Assembly: GCA_041500225.1 (NCBI GenBank)
Contig: JBGQLV010000007.1
Coordinates: 1 to 64,000, forward strand
Length of the DNA: 64,000 nt
Reading direction: 5' to 3'
Origin: 0-14-3-00-41-53 sp041500225
GTDB taxonomy: Bacteria; Nitrospirota; Thermodesulfovibrionia; Thermodesulfovibrionales; SM23-35
In this document: positions 18,923 through 27,742 of the stretch, in pieces
Numbering within the stretch: position 1 is the first letter of the stretch
Layout of the letters: every line of letters starts with the position of its first letter
Translations under genes and position numbers: made by a program
Notes under the pieces: model-generated
The model's database searches: none
Told to the model about the DNA's origin: nothing
What the model saw: the letters and a program-made list of their open reading frames with translations, nothing else

Positions 18923-18996
18923 TTTCAGAAGGACACAAATAAAAAGCCACAAAGCTAAAAGTCTTTGTGGCCTTGAATTGGCAAAAACTTCTGAAA
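18923..18996 (-). promoter_or_regulatory. Structured 5' leader of the cold-shock gene
   Basis: Two nested perfect inverted repeats: an outer TTTCAGAAG/CTTCTGAAA (18923-18931, 18988-18996) and an inner GCCACAAAG/CTTTGTGGC (18946-18954, 18963-18971). The SD and ATG of cspA follow downstream on the minus strand. CspA leaders in other bacteria refold with temperature; the structure here is consistent with such control. Confidence 0.55.
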
Positions 18997-19150
18997 CTCT
19001 AAAATAGAATAACACGTTTTATGGATAATTAGCAACAAAATAATTTTCAGGGATCTGTCTCAAATGACTGTTCTGTACCGGGCGGCTACTGCTCTTTATT
19101 ATATTCCGCACCTATTATTCATGAGTAATCAAATATGTCCCTGATTTCAC

Positions 19151-20281
19151 TTAATCTGTCAGAGGCATGACCGGTATCTTCTGCCTGATATAATCCTCGA
19201 TGTCCGGGAGTGTACGGACGTATTTCTCGCAGGCGAGGCTTATCGCCCTGCCGGCAGCACCGGCCCGCGCTGTCCTGCCGATCCGGTGCACATAGTCTTC
19301 CGGGTCCTGGGGAAGATCGTAGTTGATCACATGCGTTACTCCATCGATATGGAGCCCCCTGCTTGCCACGTCCGTTGCTACAAGGATCGCCAACGTGCCG
19401 TTTCTGAACCGGGAGAGCACCTTCATCCGCTTCCTCTGGTCAAGGTCTCCGGTGATGGAGGCGGTTGCGAAACCATTGGCATTCAGGCGGAGATCAAGCC
19501 GCTCTGCTGCGGCCTTAGTGTTACAGAAGATGAGATATCGGCCGTCAGGCTCACGTTTGAGGATTCCGAGAAGCAGGCCGATCTTCTCTGACGTGCCGAC
19601 ATGATAGATCTCCTGTTCGATCTGTTCCACCGTTACCTGCTCCGGGGTTACCGAGAACCGCATAGGCATGTTCATATATTCATAGCACAGTTCAAGTACG
19701 CGGTTGGATAGGGTAGCGGAAAAAAGCATGGACTGCCGCTTGTTATAGGGAGACATCCTCCTGAGCAGGAACCTGAGGTCGCTGATGAAGCCCATGTCGA
19801 ACAGGCGGTCGGCCTCGTCGATCACGAGGAACTGGGTCTTCCTCAGGCTGTAGATCTTCTGCTTGAGATAATCGATGAGTCGGCCGGGCGTGCCTATGAG
19901 TAAGTCAACGCCCGCTATGATCTCCTCGCGCTGTTTCAGATAGTCGATGCCGCCGTATACGGGGACGATCCTGAAACCGGCAGGACCGCACAGCAGTTTC
20001 GCCTCAGCGGCTATCTGGATTACGAGTTCCCTCGTCGGCGCGATGATGAGCGCCCGTGGTGACGGGCCTTGTCCCTGCGAAGGTACCGAGAGCATGCGCG
20101 AGAATACCGCAATCAGAAATGCTGCAGTCTTGCCGGTGCCTGTCTGGGCCTGGGCTGCGATGTCTCTGCCCCGCAGTGCCTCAGGCAGGGTCAGGGACTG
20201 GACCGGCGTGCACTCAGTAAACCCCGCGGCTTTGATTCCTTCAAGAACCTGCGCGGGGATAGGAATTTCTTCGAATCTCAC
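19151..20281 (-). CDS. rhlE: DEAD-box RNA helicase (RhlE-like)
   Basis: A 376-residue ATP-dependent RNA helicase core without a long C-terminal tail. Q motif around FTECTPVQSLTLP, motif I AQTGTGKTAAF, DEAD motif in VIDEADRLFDMGF, motif III SATL, motif VI HRIGRTARAG. Two RecA-like domains with standard spacing. The size and motifs fit the short RhlE group used in ribosome assembly and cold adaptation. GC is clearly higher than in the window's flanks. It lies upstream of cspA with a 258-base gap. Confidence 0.92.
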   Translation of the reverse strand: MRFEEIPIPAQVLEGIKAAGFTECTPVQSLTLPEALRGRDIAAQAQTGTGKTAAFLIAVFSRMLSVPSQGQGPSPRALIIAPTRELVIQIAAEAKLLCGPAGFRIVPVYGGIDYLKQREEIIAGVDLLIGTPGRLIDYLKQKIYSLRKTQFLVIDEADRLFDMGFISDLRFLLRRMSPYNKRQSMLFSATLSNRVLELCYEYMNMPMRFSVTPEQVTVEQIEQEIYHVGTSEKIGLLLGILKREPDGRYLIFCNTKAAAERLDLRLNANGFATASITGDLDQRKRMKVLSRFRNGTLAILVATDVASRGLHIDGVTHVINYDLPQDPEDYVHRIGRTARAGAAGRAISLACEKYVRTLPDIEDYIRQKIPVMPLTD

Positions 20282-20379
20282 TTCTTCTACTATACCTTAA
20301 GTAATATCCATAAAGCATCAGGAAGGGCAGTCCATCACATTCAGTGGCGAGAAGCTTAAATACAATTCACATGAGATAT

Positions 20380-20967
20380 TCAACTTAATACACTTACCCC
20401 AAACTTTTTCAGGCTCTCGGTCAAGGCGTATAAGGGAAGACCCATCACATTAAAGAAATCCCCCTCTATTTTTTTGACTATCACAGCACCAAGCCCCTGA
20501 ACTCCGTAAGCTCCGGCCTTGTCTAAGGGCTCGCCGGATCTTATGTATGCCTCTATCTCATCCGCACTCAGCCTCTTAAAAAAGACCTTTGACTCTACTG
20601 ATCTGGATAGTTCTTTTTTGCCGTTTGTATCTATTATCGTGAATCCCGTGATTACGGAATGGGCTTTTCCGCTCAGGGCCTTCAGCATCTCCTTCGCGTG
20701 TTCCTCGTTGCGGGGCTTGCCGAAAAGCCTGCCTCTCAATACGACAATGGTGTCAGCCGCTATAACGAGGGCATTCCTGTGTCTGCGGGCAACGTCCCTT
20801 GCCTTTTCGCCTGAAAAGAACCTGGCGAGCTCATGAGGCTTTAGTCCAGGATCCTTTTTCTCTTCGTAGTCGCTATCATCGACCTCGAATTTCAGGCCTG
20901 TCTTTTCGAGTATTTCCTTCCTTCTCGGAGAAGCTGATGCAAGTACGACGGTCTTGATATTATGCAT
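20380..20967 (-). CDS. maf: Maf-family nucleoside triphosphate pyrophosphatase
   Basis: Hydrolyses dTTP/UTP or modified nucleotides to monophosphates. Signature SASPRRKEIL at the N terminus, AADTIVVLRGRLFGKP and GEPLDKAGAYGVQG. Start at 20967 (MHNIKTVVLASASPRR); a longer frame to 21144 runs inside the upstream gene. Start and upstream stop overlap in ATGCATAA, so the two genes are coupled. 195 residues, normal for Maf. Confidence 0.93.
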   Translation of the reverse strand: MHNIKTVVLASASPRRKEILEKTGLKFEVDDSDYEEKKDPGLKPHELARFFSGEKARDVARRHRNALVIAADTIVVLRGRLFGKPRNEEHAKEMLKALSGKAHSVITGFTIIDTNGKKELSRSVESKVFFKRLSADEIEAYIRSGEPLDKAGAYGVQGLGAVIVKKIEGDFFNVMGLPLYALTESLKKFGVSVLS

Positions 20968-22177
20968 ATTGACCCGCAACAAACCCCGAGGACCAGGCCC
21001 ATTGAAGGTTATATCCTCCGAGCTGTCCTGCAACATCCACGACCTCACCCACAAAATAGAGGCCGGACACCTTCTTTGCTTCCATAGTCTTGGATGACAG
21101 TTCATTCGTATCAATTCCGCCGGCCGTAATCTCTGCCTTTCCATATCCCTCGGTACCTTCAGGCCTTATCCTCCAGTGGCGTATCTGATGCGCTATATCC
21201 TTAAGTTCCTTTTCCGCATATTGGCATAAAGGCCTTGACGGGGCATGTAATTCACACCACCTGTGGCTGAATCTCCTGGGGAGATATTCTGAGAGAAGGT
21301 TGCTCAATTCGATCCTGCTCTTGCGCTTCGACGTGAAAAGTTCATAGGCGTTCCCGTCGGGCATTAAATCGATAGTGATTTCATCCCCGCGGTTCCAATA
21401 CGATGAGACCTGCAGAATGGCAGGGCCGCTCAGGCCCCGGTGGGTAAAAAGGACTTCCCCCCGGAACTGTCTGACTCTGCAGCTAACCACAGCATCAAAT
21501 GAAACACCGCTTAATTCACTGAACCTTTCTAAATCGTGCCGGCTGAATACGAACGGGACAAGCGCCGGTTTTAGCTGCGTAACATTCAGGCCGAACATCG
21601 CAGCTGTGCGGAATCCCATGTCCGTTGCCCCAAGTTCAGGATACGATAAACCGCCTGTTGCGATAACAAGCGCCCCGGCTTCTATTTTGCCGAAATTCGT
21701 TGAAACGTAAAAGTGGTCTGCTTTCGTTATCCTTCCGATTCTGCAATTCATGCGCATTTCAACACCGGCGCTGCGGCACTCCTTATAAAGCATCCTGATG
21801 ATATCTCCTGAAGTCCCACGGCAAAAGAGCCGGCCTCTTTCCTTTTCGTAATATTCTATCCCGTACCTTTCTACCCTGCCGATGAAATCATAGGGAGTAA
21901 AACGTGCGAGGGCGGATTTGCAGAAATGGGGATTGGCGGACAGGTAATTGTCGGGCCGCAGATTTATGTTGGTGAAATTGCAGTGTCCGCCCCCTGAAAC
22001 CCTGATCTTTTTCCCTATCTTATCCATGTGCTCAAGGACAATGACCGAGCGGTTCCTCTTTCCTGCCTCTATTGCGCACATGAGACCGGCAGCCCCAGCT
22101 CCTATGATGACAATATCCCTTTTAATCAGCGGTTTCTTATCTCGCGTCACTCCGGACAGCTCCTTTTTTAGTAACAT
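20960..22177 (-). CDS. FAD-dependent flavoprotein, HI0933/YhiN (BaiN-like) family
   Basis: A 405-residue oxidoreductase of unknown substrate. Rossmann loop DIVIIGAGAAGLMCAIEAGKR near the N terminus, the family mark SGGGHCNFTN, ATGGLSYPELGATDMG, and the C-terminal GELVDVAGQLGGYNLQWAWSSG-like segment (here GEVVDVAGQLGGYN) that closes the FAD site. The family is widespread and its role is uncertain. It is coupled to maf by an overlap. Confidence 0.9.
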   Translation of the reverse strand: MLLKKELSGVTRDKKPLIKRDIVIIGAGAAGLMCAIEAGKRNRSVIVLEHMDKIGKKIRVSGGGHCNFTNINLRPDNYLSANPHFCKSALARFTPYDFIGRVERYGIEYYEKERGRLFCRGTSGDIIRMLYKECRSAGVEMRMNCRIGRITKADHFYVSTNFGKIEAGALVIATGGLSYPELGATDMGFRTAAMFGLNVTQLKPALVPFVFSRHDLERFSELSGVSFDAVVSCRVRQFRGEVLFTHRGLSGPAILQVSSYWNRGDEITIDLMPDGNAYELFTSKRKSRIELSNLLSEYLPRRFSHRWCELHAPSRPLCQYAEKELKDIAHQIRHWRIRPEGTEGYGKAEITAGGIDTNELSSKTMEAKKVSGLYFVGEVVDVAGQLGGYNLQWAWSSGFVAGQYA

Positions 22178-22276
22178 ATTCCATATTATATACCGTTTCC
22201 CCTATCCCCTCTTGGGAGGGATACTGAAATGAGGTATAATGTATAATACTGAATTATTCATGAAATGAATCTCAGT

Positions 22277-22388
22277 GACCGGAGATATAGTATTTTCGCT
22301 CATTCTCGTCTCTCTCTGAAGTCGGGACTGCGAGGTAAATTCTTTTTCCAAAAGAATTTAAATCCGCTCAAACACTATATCTCCAGTC
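22277..22388. repeat. Nested inverted-repeat element upstream of glgP
   Basis: A 15-base outer inverted repeat (22277-22291 and 22374-22388, one mismatch) encloses a perfect 11-bp hairpin TAAATTCTTTT/AAAAGAATTTA (22336-22360). The whole is about 112 bases and ends 36 bases before the glgP start. It could be a small mobile element with terminal repeats or a structured leader. No target duplication is obvious. Confidence 0.55.
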
Positions 22389-22424
22389 TATATACGAAAA
22401 ATTTATTAATTTTGGAGATATGTT

Positions 22425-24929
22425 ATGCAAGAAGAGAGGAAAGCTACCCCTGTGCCATCGCAGGAACAGCGTGAGGATATCCGCACCGGGTTGAGCGTGA
22501 AAGCGATCAGGCAATCCGTGCTTGATAATCTTTACTTTCACCTCGCAAAGGTTTCTCAAGTCGCAACGCGGAACGACTGGTACATGGCGCTTGCGTATAC
22601 AGTCCGGGACAGGATGATACAACGATGGATAAAAACATGCCGGAACTATACAGAAGATCTGACGGTCGTTGCGTATTTGTCTGCCGAATTTCTCGTAGGA
22701 CCACAACTCGGAATCAACCTCATCAACCTTGGCATTTATGATGAGGTCCTTCAGGCAGTCAAAGGGTTAGGTCTTAATTTAAACGAACTTATTGAGCATG
22801 AGGGAGAGCCCGGGCTTGGTAACGGCAGCGTTGGGAGGCTCGCAGCCTGCTGCATGGATTCACTGGCAACGCTCGGGATTCCTGCAATCGGGTATGGGGT
22901 CCGCTATGAATTCGGCGCCTTTGACCAGGAAATTCGGGACGGCTATCAGGTTGAAATGACTGATAAGTGGCTTCGCCCTGGTAATCCCTGGGAGATTCCA
23001 CGCCCCGAGATCACCTACAATGTAAATCTCGGCGGCCGCACCGAGTCGTATTATGACGAGCAGAACTGTTTCCGGGTGCGCTGGATTCCCAAATTTTCTA
23101 TCAAAGGGGCTGCGTATGATACCCCCATAGCCGGATATAGAGTTGCCACAACAAACCTGTTGCGTCTTTGGAAGTCCGAAGCCATCGAATCCTTTGATTT
23201 CGAAGCCTTCAACATTGGTGATTACTTCGGCGCAGTCAACGAGAAGATTGCCTCAGAATCGATCAGCAAGATACTCTATCCCGATGACGAGCCATACGCC
23301 GGCAAACATTTACGGCTTGCGCAGCAGTATTTCTTTGTCTCCTGCGCTCTCCAGGACATGATCCGCATGCACCTCCTGCGCTGGAAAAACATCCATACTT
23401 TCTCTGACTCCTTTGCGGTACAACTGAATGATACCCAGCCCGCAATCGCCGTGGCGGAGCTGATGCGACTCCTTGTGGATGAGCATCTGGTGAGTTGGGA
23501 CAAAGCATGGTACATCACACAGAACACCTTTTCATATACAAACCATACAATTTTACCTGAAGCCTTTGAGAAGTGGCCTCTTCCCCTGTTCGCAGGTATC
23601 CTCCCGAGACACCTTGAAATCATCTATGAGATAAATCGGCGCTTCCTTGACGAGATATGGTTAAAGTATCCTGATAATAATGATAAGCTCACCCGTTTCT
23701 CTCTCATCGATGAGAGTGATCAGAAATATGTCCGGATGGCACAGCTTGCAAGCTTGGGAAGCCATGTAATCAACGGGGTTTCAGAAATCCATTCAGAGCT
23801 GCTTAAGAAGACCATACTCCCCGAGCTTTATGAAATGTATCCTGAGAGGTTTCTCAACGTAACCAACGGAGTAACACCAAGGCGCTGGATTGTACTCAGT
23901 AATCCAGGGCTCGCTGAACTCATCACGGATACAACAGGAGACCGCTGGATCAGTCAACTAAAAGAACTAAAACAGCTTGAACCCTTTGCCGATGATCCGG
24001 ACTTTATAAAAAAGTGGCAACAGGTAAAGTATGAAAACAAACGTGATCTCGCCGGGATAATTCATTCCCGCACAGGGATTTCCGTTAATCCTGATACGCT
24101 CTTCGACATTCAGATGAAGCGCCTCCATGAATATAAGCGCCAGCACCTCAACGTTCTTCACATTATCACACTCTATAACAGGATTAAGAAAAATCCGCGG
24201 ATAGACATCACGCCCCGCACATTCATCTTCGGAGGCAAATCGTCACCCGGCTATTTTATAGCGAAGCTCATTATAAAACTGATCAATTCCGTTGCCGAAG
24301 TGGTGAACAATGATCCGGACTTGGCAGGACGCCTGAAAGTTGTTTTTTTCCCTGACTTTAATGTAAAGAATGGTCAAAAGCTGTATCCTGCTGCTGATCT
24401 CTCCGAACAGATCTCTACAGCGGGGAGAGAGGCATCGGGGACAGGGAACATGAAATTCTCTATGAACGGTGCATTGACTATAGGGACATTAAATGGTGCG
24501 AACATCGAAATCCGTGAAGAGGTGGGCGCCGAAAACTTTTTCCTCTTCGGTTTGACTGCTGACGAGGTTTCCACCATGAAATCTCAGGGCTATAACCCCA
24601 AGGATTACTATAATGCAAATCCGGAGCTGAAAGAAGCGATTGATCTTATCAGCTCCGGATTCTTTTCCAAAACAGACGTAAACCTGTTCAAGCCTCTGGT
24701 TGACTCACTGCTCTGTCGCGATGAGCATATGATCCTTGCCGATTATCAGTCCTATATTGACTGCCAGGACCGCATAAGCATGGCGTTCAGAGATCAGGAG
24801 AAATGGACGAATATGTCGATCCTCACTGTTGCGCGGATGGGAAAGTTCTCATCGGACCGGTCCATACGTGAGTACAACGAAAAAATATGGCATGCGACGT
24901 CTCTGAAGATCGACCTTGAGGAGAGATAA
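22425..24929 (+). CDS. glgP: Glycogen/maltodextrin phosphorylase
   Basis: Releases glucose-1-phosphate from glycogen with pyridoxal phosphate. 834 residues, full length. Conserved phosphorylase segments include GNGSVGRLAACCMDSLATL, LNDTQPAIAVAELMR, NGVTPRRW and the PLP-lysine signature EASGTGNMKFSMNG ALTIGT. The ATG follows a weak SD (TTGGAGAT). No other glycogen genes are adjacent. GC is higher than in neighbouring accessory DNA. Confidence 0.96.
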   Translation: MQEERKATPVPSQEQREDIRTGLSVKAIRQSVLDNLYFHLAKVSQVATRNDWYMALAYTVRDRMIQRWIKTCRNYTEDLTVVAYLSAEFLVGPQLGINLINLGIYDEVLQAVKGLGLNLNELIEHEGEPGLGNGSVGRLAACCMDSLATLGIPAIGYGVRYEFGAFDQEIRDGYQVEMTDKWLRPGNPWEIPRPEITYNVNLGGRTESYYDEQNCFRVRWIPKFSIKGAAYDTPIAGYRVATTNLLRLWKSEAIESFDFEAFNIGDYFGAVNEKIASESISKILYPDDEPYAGKHLRLAQQYFFVSCALQDMIRMHLLRWKNIHTFSDSFAVQLNDTQPAIAVAELMRLLVDEHLVSWDKAWYITQNTFSYTNHTILPEAFEKWPLPLFAGILPRHLEIIYEINRRFLDEIWLKYPDNNDKLTRFSLIDESDQKYVRMAQLASLGSHVINGVSEIHSELLKKTILPELYEMYPERFLNVTNGVTPRRWIVLSNPGLAELITDTTGDRWISQLKELKQLEPFADDPDFIKKWQQVKYENKRDLAGIIHSRTGISVNPDTLFDIQMKRLHEYKRQHLNVLHIITLYNRIKKNPRIDITPRTFIFGGKSSPGYFIAKLIIKLINSVAEVVNNDPDLAGRLKVVFFPDFNVKNGQKLYPAADLSEQISTAGREASGTGNMKFSMNGALTIGTLNGANIEIREEVGAENFFLFGLTADEVSTMKSQGYNPKDYYNANPELKEAIDLISSGFFSKTDVNLFKPLVDSLLCRDEHMILADYQSYIDCQDRISMAFRDQEKWTNMSILTVARMGKFSSDRSIREYNEKIWHATSLKIDLEER

Positions 24930-24935
24930 AAAATT

Positions 24936-25191
24936 TTTCTGTCATGCCGGACTTGATCCGGCATCCAGTGGTTGCCTAAAATCCTGCTTTCGCGGAAATA
25001 AACAAGAAACAGATAAATCTCATGACTATCCTACCAGAGTAAGAGTAGATTTTAAGAATAAGACGGGATGGATTGTTCTCGACCGGATAAGAACAGTTGA
25101 TAAGAAGAGGCTGACAAAAAGACTTGGTGTAATAGACAGAAAAACGGTTCAAAGGGTTAAGTCGGTAATAAAGGAAATGCTTGTAGATTAG
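24936..25191 (+). pseudogene. mazF-type toxin remnant joined to a REP-like repeat
   Basis: The frame after about 25018 encodes DYPTRVRVDF, KTGWIVLDRIRTVDKKRLTK and a final amphipathic helix, matching the C-terminal half of MazF/PemK endoribonuclease toxins. The N-terminal half, including the catalytic arginine loop, is missing. In its place is a repeat of the GTCATGCCGGACTTGATCCGGCATCCAG type (24940-24970) read as FCHAGLDPASSG. No antitoxin gene is adjacent. It is most likely a decayed toxin. The rest of the 24930-25464 gap, up to the hsp20 SD, shows nothing else I can name. Confidence 0.7.
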
Positions 25192-25464
25192 GCATCTTCT
25201 GCTTGATCATAACCGTATCAACTGCTTCCTGAAAGTGTGATTTTCAAAGCTCAACTCTCGATGCAACTTTGCGACTGCAAATCAACAATCCGTATAATCA
25301 CAGGACTTTATTAACGTGCCATATTATGACAATCAGATAAAGTTAGGGCTAAAATGCTATATTAAAGCGGATAGCGGTTAAATAAGCATTCCAAAAACCT
25401 TAAACAAAAGCAAGACCACGAACAATTAGTAACGGGTTAACCCTAAAATAATAGGAGGTATATT

Positions 25465-25971
25465 ATGGGGAAAAAAGAGAAAAAAGAATTGGTAAAAGTT
25501 GAACCAACAAAAGCTCTTTCACCTTTTCAGGAGATGGAAAGACGGTTTGAAGAGATGGAAAGACGGTTTGAAGATTTTTTCAGAAAACCCTTTTCATTGC
25601 TACCATCTTGGATGCCAAGGTTGAAAATGCCTGAAATAGAAGAAGTCTCTCCATCCATGGATATCTTTACAGAAGGCGATGATGTAGTAGTGAAGGGAGA
25701 ATTGCCAGGGATGAAAAAGGAAGATATTAATGTTAGTCTGACTAAAGATACCATATCCATTTCCGGAGAGAAGAAGAAAGAGGAAAAGGTTGAAAAAAAG
25801 GATTATTACAGTCTTGAGCGTTCCTATGGTTCTTTTAAACGTTTATTCAGTCTGCCTGCAGAGGTCCAGACGGAAAAGGCATCTGCAAAATTCAAAGATG
25901 GGGTACTGGAGATAAGAATACCAAAAACTGAAGAGGCTAAGAAAAAAGAGAAAAAAGTAATGATTGAATAA
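25465..25971 (+). CDS. Small heat-shock protein, Hsp20 family
   Basis: An ATP-independent holdase chaperone of 168 residues. The alpha-crystallin domain spans about 60-155 with VKGELPGMKKEDINVSL and FKDGVLEIRIPK. Near the N terminus EMERRFE is duplicated by a perfect 21-base direct repeat (about 25533-25574). AGGAGG precedes the ATG. It is followed by a GYD gene 24 bases later and may be cotranscribed. Confidence 0.95.
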   Translation: MGKKEKKELVKVEPTKALSPFQEMERRFEEMERRFEDFFRKPFSLLPSWMPRLKMPEIEEVSPSMDIFTEGDDVVVKGELPGMKKEDINVSLTKDTISISGEKKKEEKVEKKDYYSLERSYGSFKRLFSLPAEVQTEKASAKFKDGVLEIRIPKTEEAKKKEKKVMIE

Positions 25972-25995
25972 TACACAGAAAGGGAGGTTAGGAAA

Positions 25996-26280
25996 ATGGC
26001 ATATTATGTAATTCTCAGCAAATTAACCGATGAAGGCAGGAAGACCCTTAAGCAGAAACCTTCGAGGATATTGGAGGTTAACAAGGAATTGGAGGCTATG
26101 GGGGTAAAGGTCAAAGAGCAGTTTGCTGTGTTAGGTCTCTATGATTTTGTGAATATCATTGAGGCGCCGGATAATCTGACTGTTATGAAGGCATCTGCGG
26201 AGATCGGAGCGAGAGGTTCTGTACAGATCCTTACATTACCTGCAATTCCAATAGAGGAACTTGTAAAGAAATTGAAATAA
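25996..26280 (+). CDS. GYD-domain protein
   Basis: A 94-residue protein with the dimeric ferredoxin-like GYD pattern: MAYYVILSKLTDEGRKTLK, then VLGLYDFVNIIEAPD and a C-terminal PAIPIEELVKKLK. GYD proteins are common in archaea and deep bacteria; the role is unknown. GGGAGG precedes the ATG. A clear terminator follows. Confidence 0.85.
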   Translation: MAYYVILSKLTDEGRKTLKQKPSRILEVNKELEAMGVKVKEQFAVLGLYDFVNIIEAPDNLTVMKASAEIGARGSVQILTLPAIPIEELVKKLK

Positions 26281-26301
26281 AATTATCTCGTAAATCTGTA
26301 T

Positions 26302-26330
26302 AGGGCGAGTTAAAACATCTCGCCCTTTTT
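26302..26330 (+). terminator. Rho-independent terminator after the GYD gene
   Basis: Stem AGGGCGAG/CTCGCCCT (26302-26309, 26319-26326) with a 9-base loop and TTTTTATT following. It ends the hsp20-GYD unit. Confidence 0.85.
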
Positions 26331-26441
26331 ATTGCATATTTCAACCAATAGTCATTAAATTTCTTATTCAATAAAAAGTGAAGACTTGCGGTGTAGTCAT
26401 TAAGCTGATCTCTAATGTAATAAAGTTTGCTATAATTCCTC

Positions 26442-26567
26442 ATGAGAACAAAAAAGCTTCCCAAAAAGCCCCGATGGAAAGATAAAATTGATCCTGCCTT
26501 CGATGAAATCATAATCCAAAGCAATAAACTTCATTTTGACAATATGCTATCATATATGATAGCATAA
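26442..26567 (+). CDS. Possible small protein ahead of hicAB, 41 residues
   Basis: An ATG frame preceded by TATAAT (26431-26436) and ending TAA at 26565-26567, five bases before hicA. The product is basic at its start (RTKKLPKKPRWKDK) and otherwise unfamiliar. Its last codons overlap the hicA promoter palindrome. It could be a genuine small protein, a leader peptide or a chance frame. Confidence 0.3.
   Translation: MRTKKLPKKPRWKDKIDPAFDEIIIQSNKLHFDNMLSYMIA
26536..26566 (+). promoter_or_regulatory. hicAB promoter and palindromic operator
   Basis: TTGACA (26536-26541) and TAGCAT (26560-26565) are 18 bases apart. A perfect 24-bp palindrome, 26543-26566 (half-site TATGCTATCATA), covers the spacer and -10. 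HicB-type antitoxins repress their own promoter, so this is the likely operator. Transcription would start at about the hicA GTG (26572), so the message may be leaderless. Confidence 0.65.
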
Positions 26568-26571
26568 ATTT

Positions 26572-26826
26572 GTGAGTAAAATAGAAAAGCTTCTCGATAA
26601 GACTAAAAACAACCCTCAAAATATTAGGTTTAACGAGATTTGTAAATTAGCTGAGGCTTTTGGCTTTACATGTAGAGGGGGTAGGGGAAGCCACACGATA
26701 TACAGCAGGAAAGGAGTCATTGAGTTGATAAACTTCCAGAATGTTCATGGTATGGCTAAACCTTATCAGGTAAGACAATTTCTAAGAATTGTTGAAGAAT
26801 ATAGTTTAAAAATAAGGGGGGAATGA
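26572..26826 (+). CDS. hicA: HicA-type mRNA interferase toxin
   Basis: An 84-residue dsRBD-like toxin. The fold segment FGFTCRGGRGSHTIYSR holds the catalytic His in the GSH motif of HicA, and VHGMAKPYQVRQFLRIVEEY matches the C terminus. Starts with GTG and no SD, probably leaderless. Its stop overlaps the hicB start (ATGA). Confidence 0.85.
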   Translation: MSKIEKLLDKTKNNPQNIRFNEICKLAEAFGFTCRGGRGSHTIYSRKGVIELINFQNVHGMAKPYQVRQFLRIVEEYSLKIRGE

Positions 26827-27173
26827 GTATGCACTATCCAATAAAAGTATTTTACAGTGAGGAAGATAAAGGGTTTATAGCGGTAATTCCTGATTTAGCC
26901 GGATGTTCTGCTTTTGGAGAAACTGAGGAAGAAGCAATAAGAGAGGTAAAAATAGCTCAGGGACTATGGCTTAAGACTGCTAAGAAGGAAGGCAGAAAAA
27001 TACCAAAACCATCTTCTGAAAATGTATACAGCGGAAAAATACTTGCAAGGACTCCAAAATCACTTCACAAGGCACTTGTGGAAAAAGCAAAAGAGGAAGG
27101 AGTAAGTCTTAACCAGCTTGTAGTATATCTCTTATCAAAGGGCGCAGATAAGAGGTATCAGCTTAGAATGTAA
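26823..27173 (+). CDS. hicB: HicB-type antitoxin
   Basis: A 116-residue antitoxin. The partial RNase H-like domain reads YPIKVFYSEEDKGFIAVIPDLAGCSAFGETEEEA, followed by a ribbon-helix-helix/Arc-like domain with TPKSLHKALVEKAKEEGVSLNQLVVYLLSKG. It neutralises HicA and likely binds the palindrome upstream. The pair sits on the chromosome just outside the left att site of the integrated element, 17 bases away. Confidence 0.88.
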   Translation: MSMHYPIKVFYSEEDKGFIAVIPDLAGCSAFGETEEEAIREVKIAQGLWLKTAKKEGRKIPKPSSENVYSGKILARTPKSLHKALVEKAKEEGVSLNQLVVYLLSKGADKRYQLRM

Positions 27174-27189
27174 ACTTTGAGTCTTAAAT

Positions 27190-27245
27190 CCTTGATTTTA
27201 TTGGCGGTCCCAACGGGATTCGAACCCGTGTTTTAGCCTTGAGAG
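27190..27245. repeat. att site, left (truncated tRNA-Glu copy)
   Basis: CCTTGATTTTATTGGCGGTC begins the repeat. It carries the T-arm, anticodon loop and acceptor of tRNA-Glu but diverges past GAGAG. One base (27219) differs from the right copy (37787). Confidence 0.92.
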
Positions 27246-27373
27246 AGCGAATGGTATTAAAAATCTAAACTGGCTTCTGACGGCAGTTTGAGCGCAAGTC
27301 TTTGATTTTATAAGCTTTTACAGCTTTCGTTATTTTCTCTTGCTTCCCTTGTTTTCTATCCTTTGAGCTATAT

Positions 27374-27404
27374 TCTATCACAAATCTATCACAATTTTAT
27401 CACA
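27374..27404. repeat. Phased direct repeats, probable integrase arm sites (left)
   Basis: Three copies of TCTATCACA (third reads TTTATCACA) begin at 27374, 27385 and 27396, exactly 11 bases apart. Two more copies with the same 11-base phase lie at the right end of the element (37702, 37713). This fits arm-type binding sites for the integrase. Confidence 0.6.
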
Positions 27405-27435
27405 GGTGCTATCAAGTGGGAACTACGGTAAAAGA

Positions 27436-27465
27436 AACCCCCTACCACCTGAGTGATAGGGGGTT
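27436..27465 (-). terminator. Hairpin terminator for the minus-strand left gene group
   Basis: AACCCCCTA (27436-27444) pairs with TAGGGGGTT (27457-27465), followed on the minus strand by TTTCTTTT. It lies 35 bases beyond the stop of the 71-residue gene. The remaining gap (27246-27499) holds the arm-site repeats and nothing else recognised. Confidence 0.7.
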
Positions 27466-27499
27466 AAGAATGTCGAGTCCTTAAGTGATTATGATCTAC

Positions 27500-27715
27500 T
27501 CAATGCCATAAAAACTTCTTGCGCTCTAAAATATTCAATGTCAATCTTAAAACTTCTTCTGTTACAGGGAAACCAACTTGCCATGACAGTTCTTCTAACA
27601 GAGACTTTTTCTCTTCTTCTGTATAATAGCCTTTTTTCCCAAGCTCAAGGTAATAATCTAAAAGTTTTTTGAATGTAAACTCTTTAATTGCCTCATAGTC
27701 TATTATCTCTTCCAT
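27500..27715 (-). CDS. Small unknown protein, 71 residues
   Basis: Acidic, helical protein with EFTFKKLLDYYLELGKKGYY and LLEELSWQVGFPVTEEVLRLTLNIL. Preceded by AGGAGAAT. Not recognised. Third of three minus-strand genes following the serine recombinase with short gaps. Confidence 0.6.
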   Translation of the reverse strand: MEEIIDYEAIKEFTFKKLLDYYLELGKKGYYTEEEKKSLLEELSWQVGFPVTEEVLRLTLNILERKKFLWH

Positions 27716-27742
27716 TTCCTATTCTCCTTAAACTAAAGCCAA

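Noticed and set aside
20968..21144. N-terminal extension of Maf
   Set aside because: It lies inside the upstream flavoprotein gene; the family start SASPRR follows the ATG at 20967.
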